Shown here: in pieces, positions 24,549 to 36,831 of the stretch
Layout: every line of letters starts with the position of its first letter
Position numbering within the stretch: the stretch's first letter is position 1
Origin: Fragum whitleyi
Lineage: Eukaryota; Mollusca; Bivalvia; Cardiida; Cardiidae
NCBI GenBank assembly: GCA_948146395.1
Contig: OX411554.1
Span: forward strand, 43,699,369-43,763,368
DNA: 64,000 nt
Direction of reading: 5' to 3'
Translations under genes and position numbers: made by a program
Notes under the pieces: model-generated
The model's input: the letters and a program-made list of their open reading frames with translations, nothing else
Told to the model about the DNA's origin: nothing
The model's database searches: none

Positions 24549-26530
24549 AAGTTATTTCCTCTTGCACCCATTGTTTGGGCTTTTCGGCTCCGATTATGCC
24601 CCGGTGTCTTCTCGACTACACTTTGCTTTCTGAGAGCTACGCCCCTGGCATACTGCCTCTGTAGATTTCTACTTTCTTCAGCATATGTAGTAGAGCGATG
24701 GCACTCGGGTACAAAGGCTCTTTATAATCAGTCTTATTAATGGATTTTTGATTATACAATCTTTAATGTTTTTTCGGACATTAATTTCAAAATAAAGTTT
24801 AACAATTACTTGATAACCTCAATGCCAAACTAGTTAAACCGAAAAAGCCCTATTACGTTGATTTCACCTTATGTGGCGTTAATTCTAGGCAAGACAATAA
24901 ATAAACTCGACGCAATGACGTAACCAGGACAATCTAGTGCAAACTGAACATTAAAATTTATCGAATTCTGTGTCATTTTGCCGTATAGAAGTGAGACGTC
25001 GCAGTAACGTCGGGCTATTTTATGAAATTCAGTCATATTTTTGTTTAATTTTAAAATAAAATCGCTGTATAGGCTAAAACAGCGCACTATTTTACATCAT
25101 TTTAAAGCGTTTGAATAGCTCTACCTTATAGACACTACATTCTGATACCCATGGCTGTGAATGAAAAATATTATCAAGTTTATCATGAAATTATCGCCAA
25201 AAAACGCATGTAACGCGTAACATGCTTCTCTTTCAATACATGTTCAAAATGCCATAAAATCGCGGATACACTCTTTATCATAATAAAATTTTACACACAA
25301 ACACATAGAATATTGGGTCTAATGCAGTATAAATTTCGACAGTTTTGGATGAAATTTTACGAAAATCTCTTCGCGTAATTAAAATAGCGGAAAGTGTAAC
25401 GCTGCTAAAAATGAAGCAAAAAATGACGACTGAAAAATTTCAACGTAAAATTAATCATACAAAATAAAGGAAATTGTCAAATCTAAACACATTTAAGAAA
25501 AATGGTCAGACTTTTATTTCTTCAGTTTCAATTTGGTTTATTTTCGTTCCTTAATTAAATACAATATTTTCGCGTGAAAAAGTCTGAAAAAATGTCACGC
25601 TTTTTGAAATTTCGTCATTTTTTCCGTACCATTTTTGCGAGGAGTTACCAAAATCTTATAAAATGTAAATGAAATTAAGTAAGAATTAAACTAGAAAAAA
25701 TGGTCAGTCTATTATTTCCAAAAATATATAACAATCTATAATTTGTGAATTTAACGCTAAATACGAGAATGCTAAAAAAGTCTGAAAAAATGTCACACTT
25801 TCTCATTTTAATGACGTTTTACGTTGCGTTCTTCACGTTTTATCGGTTTTTTCGAAATCACTGACCAAAAAATCAAATACTCACCGGAATAAATTGAATA
25901 AAAAGTTCTCCTCGGTTTTGATGAGTTTATAGTATAGCAAGACCAACAATAATAAGTTTTTTGTCTTTTTAAATACCATTTTTAGTTTGTCGGAAATTCA
26001 ATGCTTCGGTTTTTTATAAAATTAATTTTGTTTCGTAATTACAGAGATTCTTCACCCTGTAAATATTTGATACGTAACTGAACACGATAGTTATTCACAT
26101 TCTTAACCACCTCTTTTTGGTATAATTCAAAATATGGCATATAGTTGTTTCAAATGAAACGCGTTTGATTTTTCTCCAATTTTGCGCTACAAAAATAACG
26201 TCAAATTACGTTACGCTTTATAGCCTCAGTTCGCTGCGACGTCTCATGTACGAAAAATCCGTTTGTTTTTCTTGTAGAATCGATCAATCTTTCATTTCGT
26301 GGATAGACAAAGCATTTGTTGTTCATTCAATGGAATCCGCTTACGTGGAGTTGACCAATCACCCGGACGCTATTTTCGTTTAAAGGATGAGTCTCAATAA
26401 GAATGATTTCTTGACCAGATCGCTTTCGTTCAAAACGATGTAATACACACCCAAGTATAATCTAAGCTTCGCAATAATATTTTGAGCCGTATTTCTGTTA
26501 ATAAACTTCAATAATAAACGCACAAAATTA
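24549..26530. other. AT-rich repeat-like DNA, no supported gene
   Basis: A block containing aaaagtctgaaaaaatgtca occurs twice (about 25578 and 25776). A gagacgtcgcag / ctgcgacgtctc pair (24991 and 26236) suggests a decayed element with inverted halves. No exon is seen. Confidence 0.4.
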
Positions 26531-26860
26531 TATAGAGGATAATCGTTTGTTTAAAGTTAAGATCAATTAATATTTCTTTGGGTGAACAACAAAGGCTATA
26601 TTTTCACGAGTGGCAGAACTACTCAAGTAAATATAGCTTTTGTTGTCCACGAAATGAATTATATCTCTTTGGGTGAACAACGAAGGCTATATTTTACGAG
26701 TGGCAGAACCACTTGAGAAAATATAGCTTTTGTTGTCTACGAAATAAATTATATTTCTTTGTGTGATCATCAAAGGCTATATTTTCACGAGTGGGCGAGT
26801 AAGTACCCCTAGAGGTGATATGGCTTTTGTTGTCCACGAAATGAAATATCAATCTATCTT
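26530..26860. repeat. Three tandem hairpins of about 91 bp
   Basis: Units begin at about 26580, 26671 and 26761. Each has ggtgaacaacaaaggctata, a gcagaac-type loop and tatagcttttgttgtccacg, so each folds on itself. The outer flank atagaggataatcgtttgtt recurs at 27131 beside a fourth hairpin. Confidence 0.85.
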
Positions 26861-27130
26861 ACTCAAAAAAACATACGATTATTTTATTTCTTTTACGCAA
26901 ATATGAGACGAAATGTATTTTAGGACAAATTTTCTTAAAGGGCGTTACTTTGCATGAGATTGCCACATGCAACTTTGTTGATGACGCCACTTATTTAGCT
27001 CCACCTAGATGACGCATGATAGGCTGAAACGATCAAGGGCAAAGTATACTTTTGCCCTTGTTAGGCGGAGATTTCATCGAATGAAAATCTACCGTTATTT
27101 CTCGATAATCCATCTAAAGAAAAAAAGAAA

Positions 27131-27285
27131 TAGAGGATAATCGTTTGTTTCAGTGTAAGATCGATTTATATTTCATTGGGTGAACGACAAAAGCTATATT
27201 TTCACGAAAACATAGCTTTTGTTGTTCACGAAATGAAATATTAATCGATCTTACACGAAAAACGAACGATTTTTCTATTTCTTTA
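27131..27285. repeat. Fourth hairpin of the aacaaaggctata family
   Basis: Left flank atagaggataatcgtttgtt, stem gacaaaagctatattttcac and complement with almost no loop, then aagatcga-type complement and gattatt-like end. It is probably a single-unit version of the element at 26530. Confidence 0.75.
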
Positions 27286-28595
27286 TTGCAAAAATGGGAC
27301 AAAATGTGAAATTTCTATGACATATTTTCGTAAAGCGCGTCATTTTGCACGAGATTGCTATACAACGTTCTTTTTTTCTTATTTATACGACGTATCGGAG
27401 GCTCGCCAATAAAATATGATAATTATACCATAATACCCAATTATCTTTATACTATCGATGTATCTCTGGTAGCGTGTATCGGAAGCAGCCGACAGAGTCT
27501 CATTTGCTGACACCGGTAAGCATTACCAACTTCAGATTATTTAACTACTCTTCTATATATGTAAAATTATCTTGGGACACAACAAATTCAAATGTATTAT
27601 CTTATACCAATATGTTGTATTTTGGGCCGGAGGCCTATATTTACGCAAATAAAATAAACATTACATTGGTTCATTGTGACGTCACTTATTTCGCCCCGCA
27701 TAGATGACGTCAGATAGGGTTAAATGCACAAAAGCAGGGAATTAAATTTTGATAATTTCACTGCTTTATTTCTCGATAAACCACCGAAAAGCATTAAAGA
27801 AAGAATTTTATCCCTTTTCGGTGCCTTTTTTTTTATTGTCTCCATGCTGGGAAGAGAAAACCGTGACATATCTTTATCACTTTTCCATAGTTCAACATCG
27901 AAAGGTTAAATGGCCTAAATATTAACATGAAAGAAAAACTGTGATCTAATTTTTTATGACCACAGAAACTAGCATATTTCTCTTCGGTGATATGTTTTTT
28001 TGGTTATAAAATCAACGATAAATAAAGCATTAATGAGATTTGATGCAATATATTATACCACGGATCATAGATCTTTGGGATATATTTAGAATCACGGATA
28101 GTTCAAGTTTCCGTTACTTTGATCAAATCTAAACGACATTTCCTTTACTTCGCATTTCTAATCTTTTAAATATAGGAGCTATTTCAACTGCCACGTGACT
28201 GAGCTAGAAACAACCAGGAATATTTTTGAAGATGATTCGGAATGATTTCTGAACTCACACAAAATTTCTATTGCTTTCGCCATTTTTAATGATTTGAATA
28301 TCTGGAATCCTATGAATGATTTTTTTTAATTTGGGTTTTCTGCTACTTTTGCAATCCAACCTAGTCTTACGATTAATCAACAGCTGGTTGGACACAAATA
28401 TCGGAAAGAATGTGTGCTCTTTTAAATGACCGCAGACCAGTGTTTTCGCTTAATTTCTAGCAAGAGTTAATTTTAGGCAATCAGAAATTTTGGTTCAATT
28501 GAAACAATACACCTTTTTCATTGAAAATAACTTCCGGTCCATATTTAACCAATGATTAACTTTAATATAACTGGGGGTTGGCTCTTTTGCCTCAT
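27286..28595. other. AT-rich DNA, no supported gene
   Basis: The words tgacgtcacttatttcgcc (27677) and tgacgccacttatttagct (26982) repeat, so the hairpin element may extend to about 27720. Open frames at 27474 and 27724 are unsupported. Confidence 0.4.
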
Positions 28596-29889
28596 AAAGG
28601 CCCGGTCCCACTGCACTTACGGGTGCCTTTGGGATGTAAATGTATGAAAATCTTGACATCCGTTCAAAAAACGCTTTGCATGTGTTTCTTATCCTTTACA
28701 TACGCTTTGTATTCGCTCTGTCCGTCGAGCATCCGTCAATTGTGATTTCATTCGCGCAGAATGTTTTGAGCATCACAAAACTTGTAGAGCGGATAAACCT
28801 TCCGCTTTGTATGATGTAATTACGAAACAGTACAGGGAACCAACGCTACATATCCGATGGCATCCGTTATACTTCCGCTGTATCCCCAATCCATCTGTTA
28901 GACATACAAAGAACTCTGGTCCGCTTTGAGTGAAAACGTACAGAGGAGGATTTTATAGGTATACGAAACGTATACGAAACGACTTTCTGAAAATCTCACA
29001 ATAATTGCTGAGATTTATCTTTAAAGTTAGAAAATTAAATAAGACGGGGTTTGAAGCTCGTCCATTCGACGTCGTGACGTCATCAAAGGCCTAGCCCGTT
29101 TCAACCCGTCATTATCAGTATTTGAAAATATTTTCTGAATTAATGGGCCTTTTTTTTTTTGAAAAAAGTTTCATTTAGTCCAAGAGTGTCCTAGCTAGTC
29201 GTCTCATTTCTGTGCACATTCAAACATAATGACCAGCCTGAAATGCTATATATTTCGCGATTTTTAAGATTTGACGTGCCTTATTATATTTCATTTTTTT
29301 TTTGTAAATGAACAGAATATTCTCAAAACTTTGTCCGGTGAACTATGCTGCTTTTTTTTGTTATATTGTAGCGAAATTAATATGCTTAATATTTATCAAA
29401 TAAAAATGATATGTGTTCGGGTTAGATTTTTCGTAATATTCGATTTAATGAAATTGTTGCAACATTTTTCGGCGAATTCGACGTCGCACGAAAACCATCG
29501 TTACTATGCTTATTTAACGCAGATCTTCGTGCAATAAGGAATTCTGAAATATTTCAAATTGAGATTTATTGTAAACAATCGATTTGGACGTAATCATCAG
29601 CATACATACGTTATGTATACGTCTAATGCTTTATGTATCCGCTCTTTCTGCTATTAGTACACGCCACGATTACACCCGGTAACCTCTTCTGAACTGATAT
29701 CCATTTTTATCCGCAAGGCTTCCGCTGAACATCCCGACTACATACTTTACGCGTCCGATATTTTCCGTTCTGTTTTCGCAAATTTTGCAGCTATTAACAG
29801 TTTTTTTCAGAACGGATGGAAATAACACTCTTCCGTCGTGTCCGTTTAGCATACTTTTTGTATCCGTTCGGCAGGGGCACCGGCCCTTA
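28596..29889. mobile_element. 1.3-kb DNA element with aaggcccggt ends
   Basis: The left end aaggcccggtcccactgc pairs with the complement of the right end gcaggggcaccggccctta. The interior (29050-29560) resembles the element at 5781-7080, including gacgtcatcaaaggcctagc. A shared short frame ending in HRYYAYL-xx-IFVQ occurs in both. Non-autonomous. Confidence 0.7.
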
Positions 29890-29990
29890 AGATATTTTGT
29901 CCTTGATTGTACATGAACTACCAAAAATATATATTTTCAATGCTGTCTGGCGCTTGGAAGAGATGAATGTACAATTACAGTGCGTTTAAA

Positions 29991-30424
29991 TAGAGTTAAT
30001 TACATAATGAAATTGAAAATCATTCCGATCAAAAGCATTCAAATTCATTCTCGCAACGCTCAAATCATTCATTCGAACCACTCAGTCAAATGGATAAAAC
30101 TTTCCACATTCTCTAGAATTCATTTCGAAATCGAGGACGATCAACATTTTATTCGAATCTATCCAATTGTTCTACGATTTTATTGGCTGATGTCGATTGT
30201 AAAGTATCTAATTGGTCCACAAAAGGCAAATGGCACACAAAAAGAAAATTACGTTTATTTTAATAAAGGGAGGTAAATAAATATCGCTGATTTTGTTCAT
30301 CCTGAACAAAATAAGCGATCTTGGATTACCTCCCTTTATTTTCACTCAAAACTAGCTCCAAACACTCATTCGATTTCATTCCTAGATCATTTACATTGTC
30401 AATTTTACGATGTTACTAACTGTA
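29991..30424. mobile_element. CAGTTAATAAC MITE, copy 2
   Basis: Diverged left end (gagttaattacataatg), intact central hairpin with gggaggtaaataaatatcgc and its complement, right end gatgttactaactgta. Confidence 0.8.
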
Positions 30425-30487
30425 CTTGCTCTACTCGTTAAATTTACTAATCCCCGCATTTGATTCAGCTTTCAACAGCAGCAACTG

Positions 30488-30722
30488 CTGGGGGCCGTTT
30501 TACTAAACGTCTTACAACAAAATTGATCGTAAGTCGAAATCACAAATCGTATCTAGTGTGTTCATTCATTGTTAGATTCAATATCTCATGGGACTCGTCT
30601 TAGAAAGACGATTCCAATGAGTTAATGGAAGGCAGAATTCCACATTTAGTTACTTAGGTAGAAGCAACTTAAAGTTTTACTTACGCAAAAAATGATCGTA
30701 AGATGTTTAGTAAAGCGGGCCC
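30488..30722. mobile_element. 235-bp MITE with ggggccgttttactaaac ends
   Basis: Left ggggccgttttactaaacgt and right gtttagtaaagcgggcccc are inverted with a longer imperfect stem (cttacaac...gatcgtaag). No coding content. Confidence 0.75.
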
Positions 30723-30876
30723 CAGGATCCTGTCCTGCTTTCAGAATGAAAAAATAGGGCGCAGCTATTTGCAAAACATACCCCGCTCTTGACGCGTTCT
30801 AACATGCACATCATGAGAGGAATAATTTGCAAACAGTTTGCATAATTTTGTCATTCTGAACACATTACTGGTCTAA
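30723..30876. repeat. Hairpin repeat of the 'ccccgct' family
   Basis: ggatcctgtcctgctttcag plus aatgaaa at the left and tgtcattctgaacac at the right, with a central accccgctcttgacgcg and tttgcaaacagtttgc. It lies directly against the MITE at 30488. Confidence 0.6.
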
Positions 30877-31686
30877 TTTTAGGTCTTAAGAAAGTATACT
30901 TCACTTTAGGCTTATAGTTTATATTTCTATTTACTTATTATAAGAACAGTAACTGTTGTGTTTAGAATGCAATACGCCGAAAACAACCTTTTTTACAAAT
31001 AACCTTCAGAGAGAGATATTTTTCCTAAATCTCGAAAACAAAAATCTCTTTCCTTTTTATGAAAAAGTCTAAATGGACATCACTGAAAAGCGGTCAGCTA
31101 GAGGTCGCAATTTGCAAATACGCAATACATACAGGTAAAATGATCGCTCTAAGTTTACAAAATCTGGTAAATAAACAGTCGGGGGACTTTTGGCTGGCCG
31201 TAACAAATTTTGTGACGGACTCCCATCGATTTGTAGAATTTATGATAAGGTGATTCTCATTTTGTATTCACCACCAGGTGGCACTTCAGTCCCAAAATAG
31301 GGAGGGTTTATTTTTTCTTGATATGACGGCTATCCATCATTGTGAAATTCGTTACGACCATCCGTAACGAATCTTCAATGATGAATAACCGTGAGGTCTT
31401 CGTTGTGACGGTTACCCATACATATGATATCTATTATTCAAACAATATTTTTGTCTGTAATTTGATAATACAATGATTATAACAGTTCAATATGTTCAAT
31501 TTTTGAGATCGTTTTTAGCGATCTTTGATTTTAATAAGCCATCAGAGAGGGTCGTATATTTTTATCATAATCTTCGACCGTCCGTATGTCATTCTGTTGT
31601 CAGAGCGTCCGTCCGTCCGTACGTCAAAATCTTGGACGCATCTTCTCCTTCATTTTTGGGCCGATCAGTTTGATGAAACTTTCACA
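30877..31686. repeat. Non-coding DNA with a gtccgtccgtccgt cassette end
   Basis: An inverted pair around gaaattcgttacg (31341-31394) forms a small stem. At 31545-31680 gagagggtcgtatatttt and gtccgtccgtccgtacgtc, followed by a short unique tail, resemble the start of the array at 46752. The tail runs into the truncated MITE at 31687. Confidence 0.5.
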
Positions 31687-31994
31687 AAATGAACAAAATT
31701 AGCAATATTGATTACCTCCGTTTGATAAAATATGCATATAAGTTCTATGCATAGCTTCCTATTTCTTCAAAAAACCTATGAGAAGCTAACAATTTGAATT
31801 ATGTTTTTATATGTTTATATCGCGATTTTTCTGTTTCAAAATTTTATTGAATGACGTTGTTGATATATTTTTCAATGGGTTTGAACGTTTTTGGTTTGAG
31901 TGAGTGTTTGGAATAGATGAATGGAGCGCTGAGTGAGCGATTTTAAAATGATTTTGGTTGATGTGAATGTCAATTTCACGATAAACTAACTGTA
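31687..31994. mobile_element. CAGTTAATAAC MITE, copy 3 (left part missing)
   Basis: Begins in the central hairpin (aatgaacaaaattagcaata) and ends cgataaactaactgta. The left half is replaced by the cassette sequence at 31545-31680. Confidence 0.8.
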
Positions 31995-33260
31995 GGTCCC
32001 CTCTGCAGATCACATCGAGTTCTGATCGAGCTCTGTCGGCATGAGTGATCGGAAGTGCTCAGAAAATCGAACTTGATCGGTATTGCTATTGATTCCTTAT
32101 CTATGTTTTTTTTGTTTTTTGACATGTAAAAAAATTCCCGGGAAGCAATCGTGCATCCGATCGAATTTATATCTTACTGGTCGTGCATTAGTCATGTAAA
32201 GATTGAATGTGACCATGTTGCTACGAGGTCATTCAAAAAATAATGCAACCTTTCTGATACCTATCCGACCTACTTCAAAAAGGGCATGTATTTTAGCAAT
32301 TGCTAAGTAGCTTCTCATGATCCGACCTTTACTGACGACAGAGCAAGTCGATATGATGTAACATAAGTTGCCATGACCGCAGTCACGATTAGATGTAAGA
32401 TGCAAGGTACCCTTGCTATTGAAATAATTACTAAGCAACCAGACACTGTTGGACCATGGTTATGATTTTAAGGTTTTTGGTCCTTCCATTCTCAAGGCAT
32501 ATGTTGGTTTCTTACAAGTTCACCTCTAAGATAGCAAATATCCCCGAAAATTTCTGTTGCGTTTGGGATTCGAAACACGGACCTTTCCTTTAGTAACTTG
32601 TATCTACCCGGCCGATTAGTAAAAAATAACGCCTGCCGGGCACCACCTGCTGCAAGACAAAATATTTATTTCGCAGTCACTTAAAACCTGGCCGACGTGA
32701 CGATGTCTTATTTGTTTGTCCAGTGATGATACAGAAATCATGGTCAATTAAACATAGCGTGCTTGCGATACGCCGGCGAGATATCGTCGACTAGTCGGTC
32801 GCTGATACCAAGCGTGAGTTAAAAGGTAAAAAAAGACGTCTTAGATTTGTATCAGCCGTAGCCGACAATTAGTCTTCGATACATATAGTCATCCACAAAT
32901 CTAAAAGACGTCGCAGATTTCATTTGAAGATAAAACACGCCGGCGACGCATTTGTCGACGTATTTCGGACCGTCTACTTCACACTAGCTTTACTAGTGCC
33001 AAAGTGAGTTTCAGGTGCTAAATAATGGGAAAAATCTTAATCAGAAGGGTTGCACAATTCTTACAGAAACGCTTCGACAGTAATCGCCCTTGATAACATG
33101 CTGAAAGGCCTAGTGTTGATGAACACACACGCCAAGTTTCAAAACGATATCTTTGATTAAACAGAGGTTAAGCTTGTCACTCCAACGTCTACCCAAGGTA
33201 CTGCGGATAGATAACATTGTCGAATTTTCGACTTTCTTAAATGCGGGCATAAGCTTACAC
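31995..33260. other. Non-coding DNA with inverted repeats
   Basis: aaaagacgtcttagatttgt (32838) and acaaatctaaaagacgtcgc (32894) form a stem. A minus-strand tRNA-like SINE relic is possible near 32565-32640. Nothing else is recognised. Confidence 0.45.
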
Positions 33261-33269
33261 TCAATGAAA

Positions 33270-33570
33270 AGGATCCGAAGCTCGTTCATTTAATGTTGTG
33301 ACGTCATTAAGGGGCCAACCCCTTTTCGACCCGCCAAGTGTGTATTTGCAAATATATCCTGGATTAATCGAACGATTTTTACGAAAAAAAAAATCATTTA
33401 GAAAGTCCAAGAACGCCCAAGCTAGACGTTTAATTTCTGTGCACATTCAAATAGAAAAACGGGTCTGAAACGCTATCTTTTTGCGTTTTTTTAAGATTTT
33501 ACGTTCCATTTTTCATTTATTTTTTTGTAAATAAATAGAAATTTCTTATAATTTTGTCCTGTGAAGTTTG
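33270..33570. repeat. Fragment related to the 1.3-kb foldback elements
   Basis: gacgtcattaaggggccaac and aagtccaagaacgcccaagc match 5934-5960 and the complement near 6815. No terminal repeats remain. Confidence 0.6.
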
Positions 33571-34380
33571 GTCATAAATGAGGTCAAGAGGTCAGGTCTA
33601 AGACAGTTAGCTCAGGTGAGCGATTTAGGGGCACTATGGCTCTCTTGTTCATCAACCTTAAACAGATGTTGTTCAGATGCCCGTTCGGTTATTGTGTGGA
33701 AATTCGTGAGACAGTGAAAACGGTTTTGTAGATCTACTATAGAACGTATGACTTCAATCGTCTCCTTGCAGTGACCTCGAGAGAACCTTTGGATGAGACA
33801 GGAAAATATGGTCGTAATGCGATAGCCGCGAGAGTTTACAGCGCCATAGGCTCCACATGCCACTTAAAAGTAGCCTTAAAATGATAAAATACATGTAGTA
33901 ACAAAAAATAAAGCCTAGTTTACATTTTCGTCAGAGTCGTTCGATTTACAGATATGTTTTTTAAAATATAATTTTAACATCGTACGATATAATTTCCCAT
34001 GGCGGATGTGTTGATTAAATCGTGTGGCCTCAGAAACGTTTCAAAAAATATTGAGACGATTGTACGACAATCGCAAAGTGATCTAACGGTTTCTGTACTA
34101 GAAATCTTAGATTATTCGACTAGATCTGGTTTAGAAAGTGCGGCCGTTCCGGTGTTGGAAATGTAGGATTGTGATTTAGAAGCATATCATCACACGATCA
34201 CCGTACAAACACGGTACTGTTCGATGAGGTTTTTATGCGGTTTATTGTCTAGAGCCTTAAACCTAGCCGACTTTCTTGAAACAAATGTACAGTACAAATA
34301 CAAAACATCTCAAACCCATAGTCACTGATTACGTCGTCAAACATTGCATTGTAAAAGCACAGATATTTCATTGTAACTTT
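33571..34380. other. Non-coding DNA; end of a gctcaggtgagc cassette
   Basis: ttagctcaggtgagcgattt (33608) with ggctctcttgttc resembles the end of the cassette type seen at 10210. The minus-strand frame 33863-33612 is open for 83 residues but has no family signature, and I do not accept it as a gene. Confidence 0.4.
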
Positions 34381-34966
34381 TAAACTTAAACCAACTTCTA
34401 ATCGGTCACCCAAATAAAGTACAAAAAGTAATACTTTATAAGGTTAAAGATGCAAGTGTTTGATGATTTCCGATAGCCCATGCACTTGGTACATAGCAAA
34501 ACCAAAATGTGTCGAAAAATTCTCCAGGGAAATCATTTTAACTTGCATCAGAACATGACCTCACCCAATTTCAAAATTAACATTGGTGGGTGAGGTAAAT
34601 TTAACAAATTCAACTCATTTACGCAAATGAACGTCTTGGATAATGTTTTCTTTACTTATTTGTTATCAGCTACCTTTAAGGCATCGAAAGCATAGTACTT
34701 TTTTAACAACATACCGGTATTTCTTCGACTGAAATTTTGAAAATTCCCTGTATTTTGCGAGTTTTGTGACTCTTTCTAAGCAGGGTTGGTGCTTTCTTTT
34801 GTCTGCTTCAATCGTTCTACCGGTCCTTTTTACACAGTTCTTTCACTAAAATCCTTGAGATTGATTTGTCTTTGCATGAAGGCAATGTTCTATTCAATTC
34901 TTTTATTGTAAATGTGTCGAAAAGAGGAAAACATGCAGTGACCGATTAGAAGTTGGTTTTAGTTTA
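34381..34966. mobile_element. 586-bp MITE, copy A (AACTTAAACCAACTTC ends)
   Basis: Left aacttaaaccaacttctaat and right attagaagttggttttagtt are inverted repeats, flanked by TA on both sides. Copy C (60751-61336) has the same length and copy B (53943-54502) is diverged. The interior has tcaaaattaacattggtggg. No coding capacity. Confidence 0.85.
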
Positions 34967-36060
34967 TGACTTTCCCGCCTTTATCTTACAGTCTCCTTGT
35001 GATCACCACAGGGGAAATTCAATCAGCAGAGTTTTCGTAAATTCATAAAACGTGCCGTTTTGCGCGTCAATTTGAACGTCATTTTGGCCGAAAATCGCCA
35101 GTTTAATTGAGGTCATTATCTTTTAAATACGTACGAATTTTTATGAAATATTAAAATCATCCTTATGCAATTAATTCTTAAACTTCAAAGTTTTTAGAAA
35201 CATTTAACGCACGCTATAGAATTATAGACCCATAGATTCGATGCACAGCGTCGCGTTAAAAACGTGTACTAGGCATGTTTAGAAACTATTGAATATATCG
35301 CGAAACAAAAGCCGGTATGAAATCGAAAAATTGTCAATAACTAACAACCGAAGTTTCGTTAAATTCAGAAGAAGTGTTTTGAAGGGCGCAATCTACCTCT
35401 AACGAGGAGCAATGGCTTTGTCTAATGATGTCGCTTAAACTTGAGGGTTAGCGCTATTTTATCTGACGTCCTCCGGTTTCCTCGAAATCTTCAAATAGTT
35501 TGTGTTTGTACTTCCGAGGTTAGATTGTTAAATTGGGGTTCCGGTTGAATATCCCCGATGTCTATTCCATAGAATCGCCGAGGTCTCCCGATTGTCGGTA
35601 GGGCTTCAAGAAAGGTTGTGAATGATCGTGTTTGGTCGTGACGAGACATCGTGTCTTTCGGTTGAGTTTGAACGGATTGAGAAGATTAGCGGAGAGGGCC
35701 CAGCATAAAAAAATTAACACAAAATGTTTGCTTTATGTCCTCATTTCTCATCACGCTTGAAACAAATTAAGTTCTTACGAGTTTTTAAGATGACAGATTT
35801 CAAGCACTGTATGATCTCTGTAGGATCTCCATGAGTGTTTGCTTTCATAAAGCTTAATTTGTACTCGCATAGAGCGTGAGATCGTGATAAACACGATCTC
35901 GGCTGTGGTAATAAAAGAACATGGCCGAAATCGCAAATAAACGTGAGGGAAATAAGCAGGAAACACAGTAGAAAGCAGTCTGTTGGCTTCCCAAAAAGTG
36001 TCGTGAGAAAATGTTGTAATAAATTGATTTATGAAATTTTGAATACCTCCGAACGAATTA
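34967..36060. other. Non-coding DNA, degenerate repeats
   Basis: Around 35420-35480, gagggttagcgctatttt and ctgacgtcctccggtttcctcg are distant relatives of the MITE at 38817. Open frames at 35775-36146 are overlapping and unsupported. Confidence 0.4.
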
Positions 36061-36355
36061 TTTATACCCCCCACCTACGAAGTAGAGAGGGTATATTTGT
36101 TTCAACACGTCTGTCTGTCCATAGACCTTTTCTTTTCCGGCTCTAACGTAAGAACCAAGTGACCTAGAGTAATGAAACTTCATTCAAATGCTGCTTATGA
36201 CCCAAGAATGTGTCCTATTGATTTAAGGTCACATAGGTCAAACGTCAAGGTCACGGTCAGCTTTTATTCAATTTTCGTCCCGGACTCTTAACTCGACAAC
36301 AAAGCGACCTAAAACCATGAAATTTCGTGCCAATACTACTTATGACCCAAGAAAA
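36061..36355. repeat. Repeat cassette with gagggtatatttgtttc start
   Basis: taccccccacctacgaagta then gtctgtctgtcc and two loosely repeated units ending cttatgacccaagaa (36187 and 36340). It resembles the tandem cassettes at 46752 in layout but not in sequence. It ends near MITE copy 4. Confidence 0.5.
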
Positions 36356-36404
36356 GAAAAGGCATATCAATCACCAATTACCTATCCATTATAGGTATAG
36401 GCAC

Positions 36405-36831
36405 ACAGTTAGTTACGTCGTCAAATTAACAGTCATCCCGATCAAAACCATTCAAAATCGCTCACTCAGCGCTTCATTTATTCATTCCAAGCACTCACCC
36501 AAACCATCTAAAAACGCTCCAAACTCAAATGATGCGATTAAATACTTTATTCAAAATAAATATAGCAAGAAAAAAATCACGATTTCACAAAAATTGCAAG
36601 CGTCTGATTGGTTCTTGAAGAAATAGGGAGATATTTATAGAACTTGTATGCATATTTTTTATAAAGGGGGGTGGGTAAAAATCGCTAAATTTGTTCATCT
36701 TGAACAAAATTAAGCATATTGGATTACCTTTCTTCAATTTCCTTAAAAACACGCTACACATGCTCATTCCATTCCATTTCAAAATCTTCCAAAATCATTT
36801 ATCATGTCAATACACGATGTTCTTAACTGTA
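36405..36831. mobile_element. CAGTTAATAAC MITE, copy 4
   Basis: Left cagttagttacgtcgtcaaa, centre ggggggtgggtaaaaatcgc with complement about 60 bp on, right gatgttcttaactgta. Confidence 0.8.

Noticed and set aside
33612..33863. Minus-strand 83-residue frame as a gene
   Set aside because: No family signature and no splice sites of quality, and it overlaps the end of a repeat cassette.
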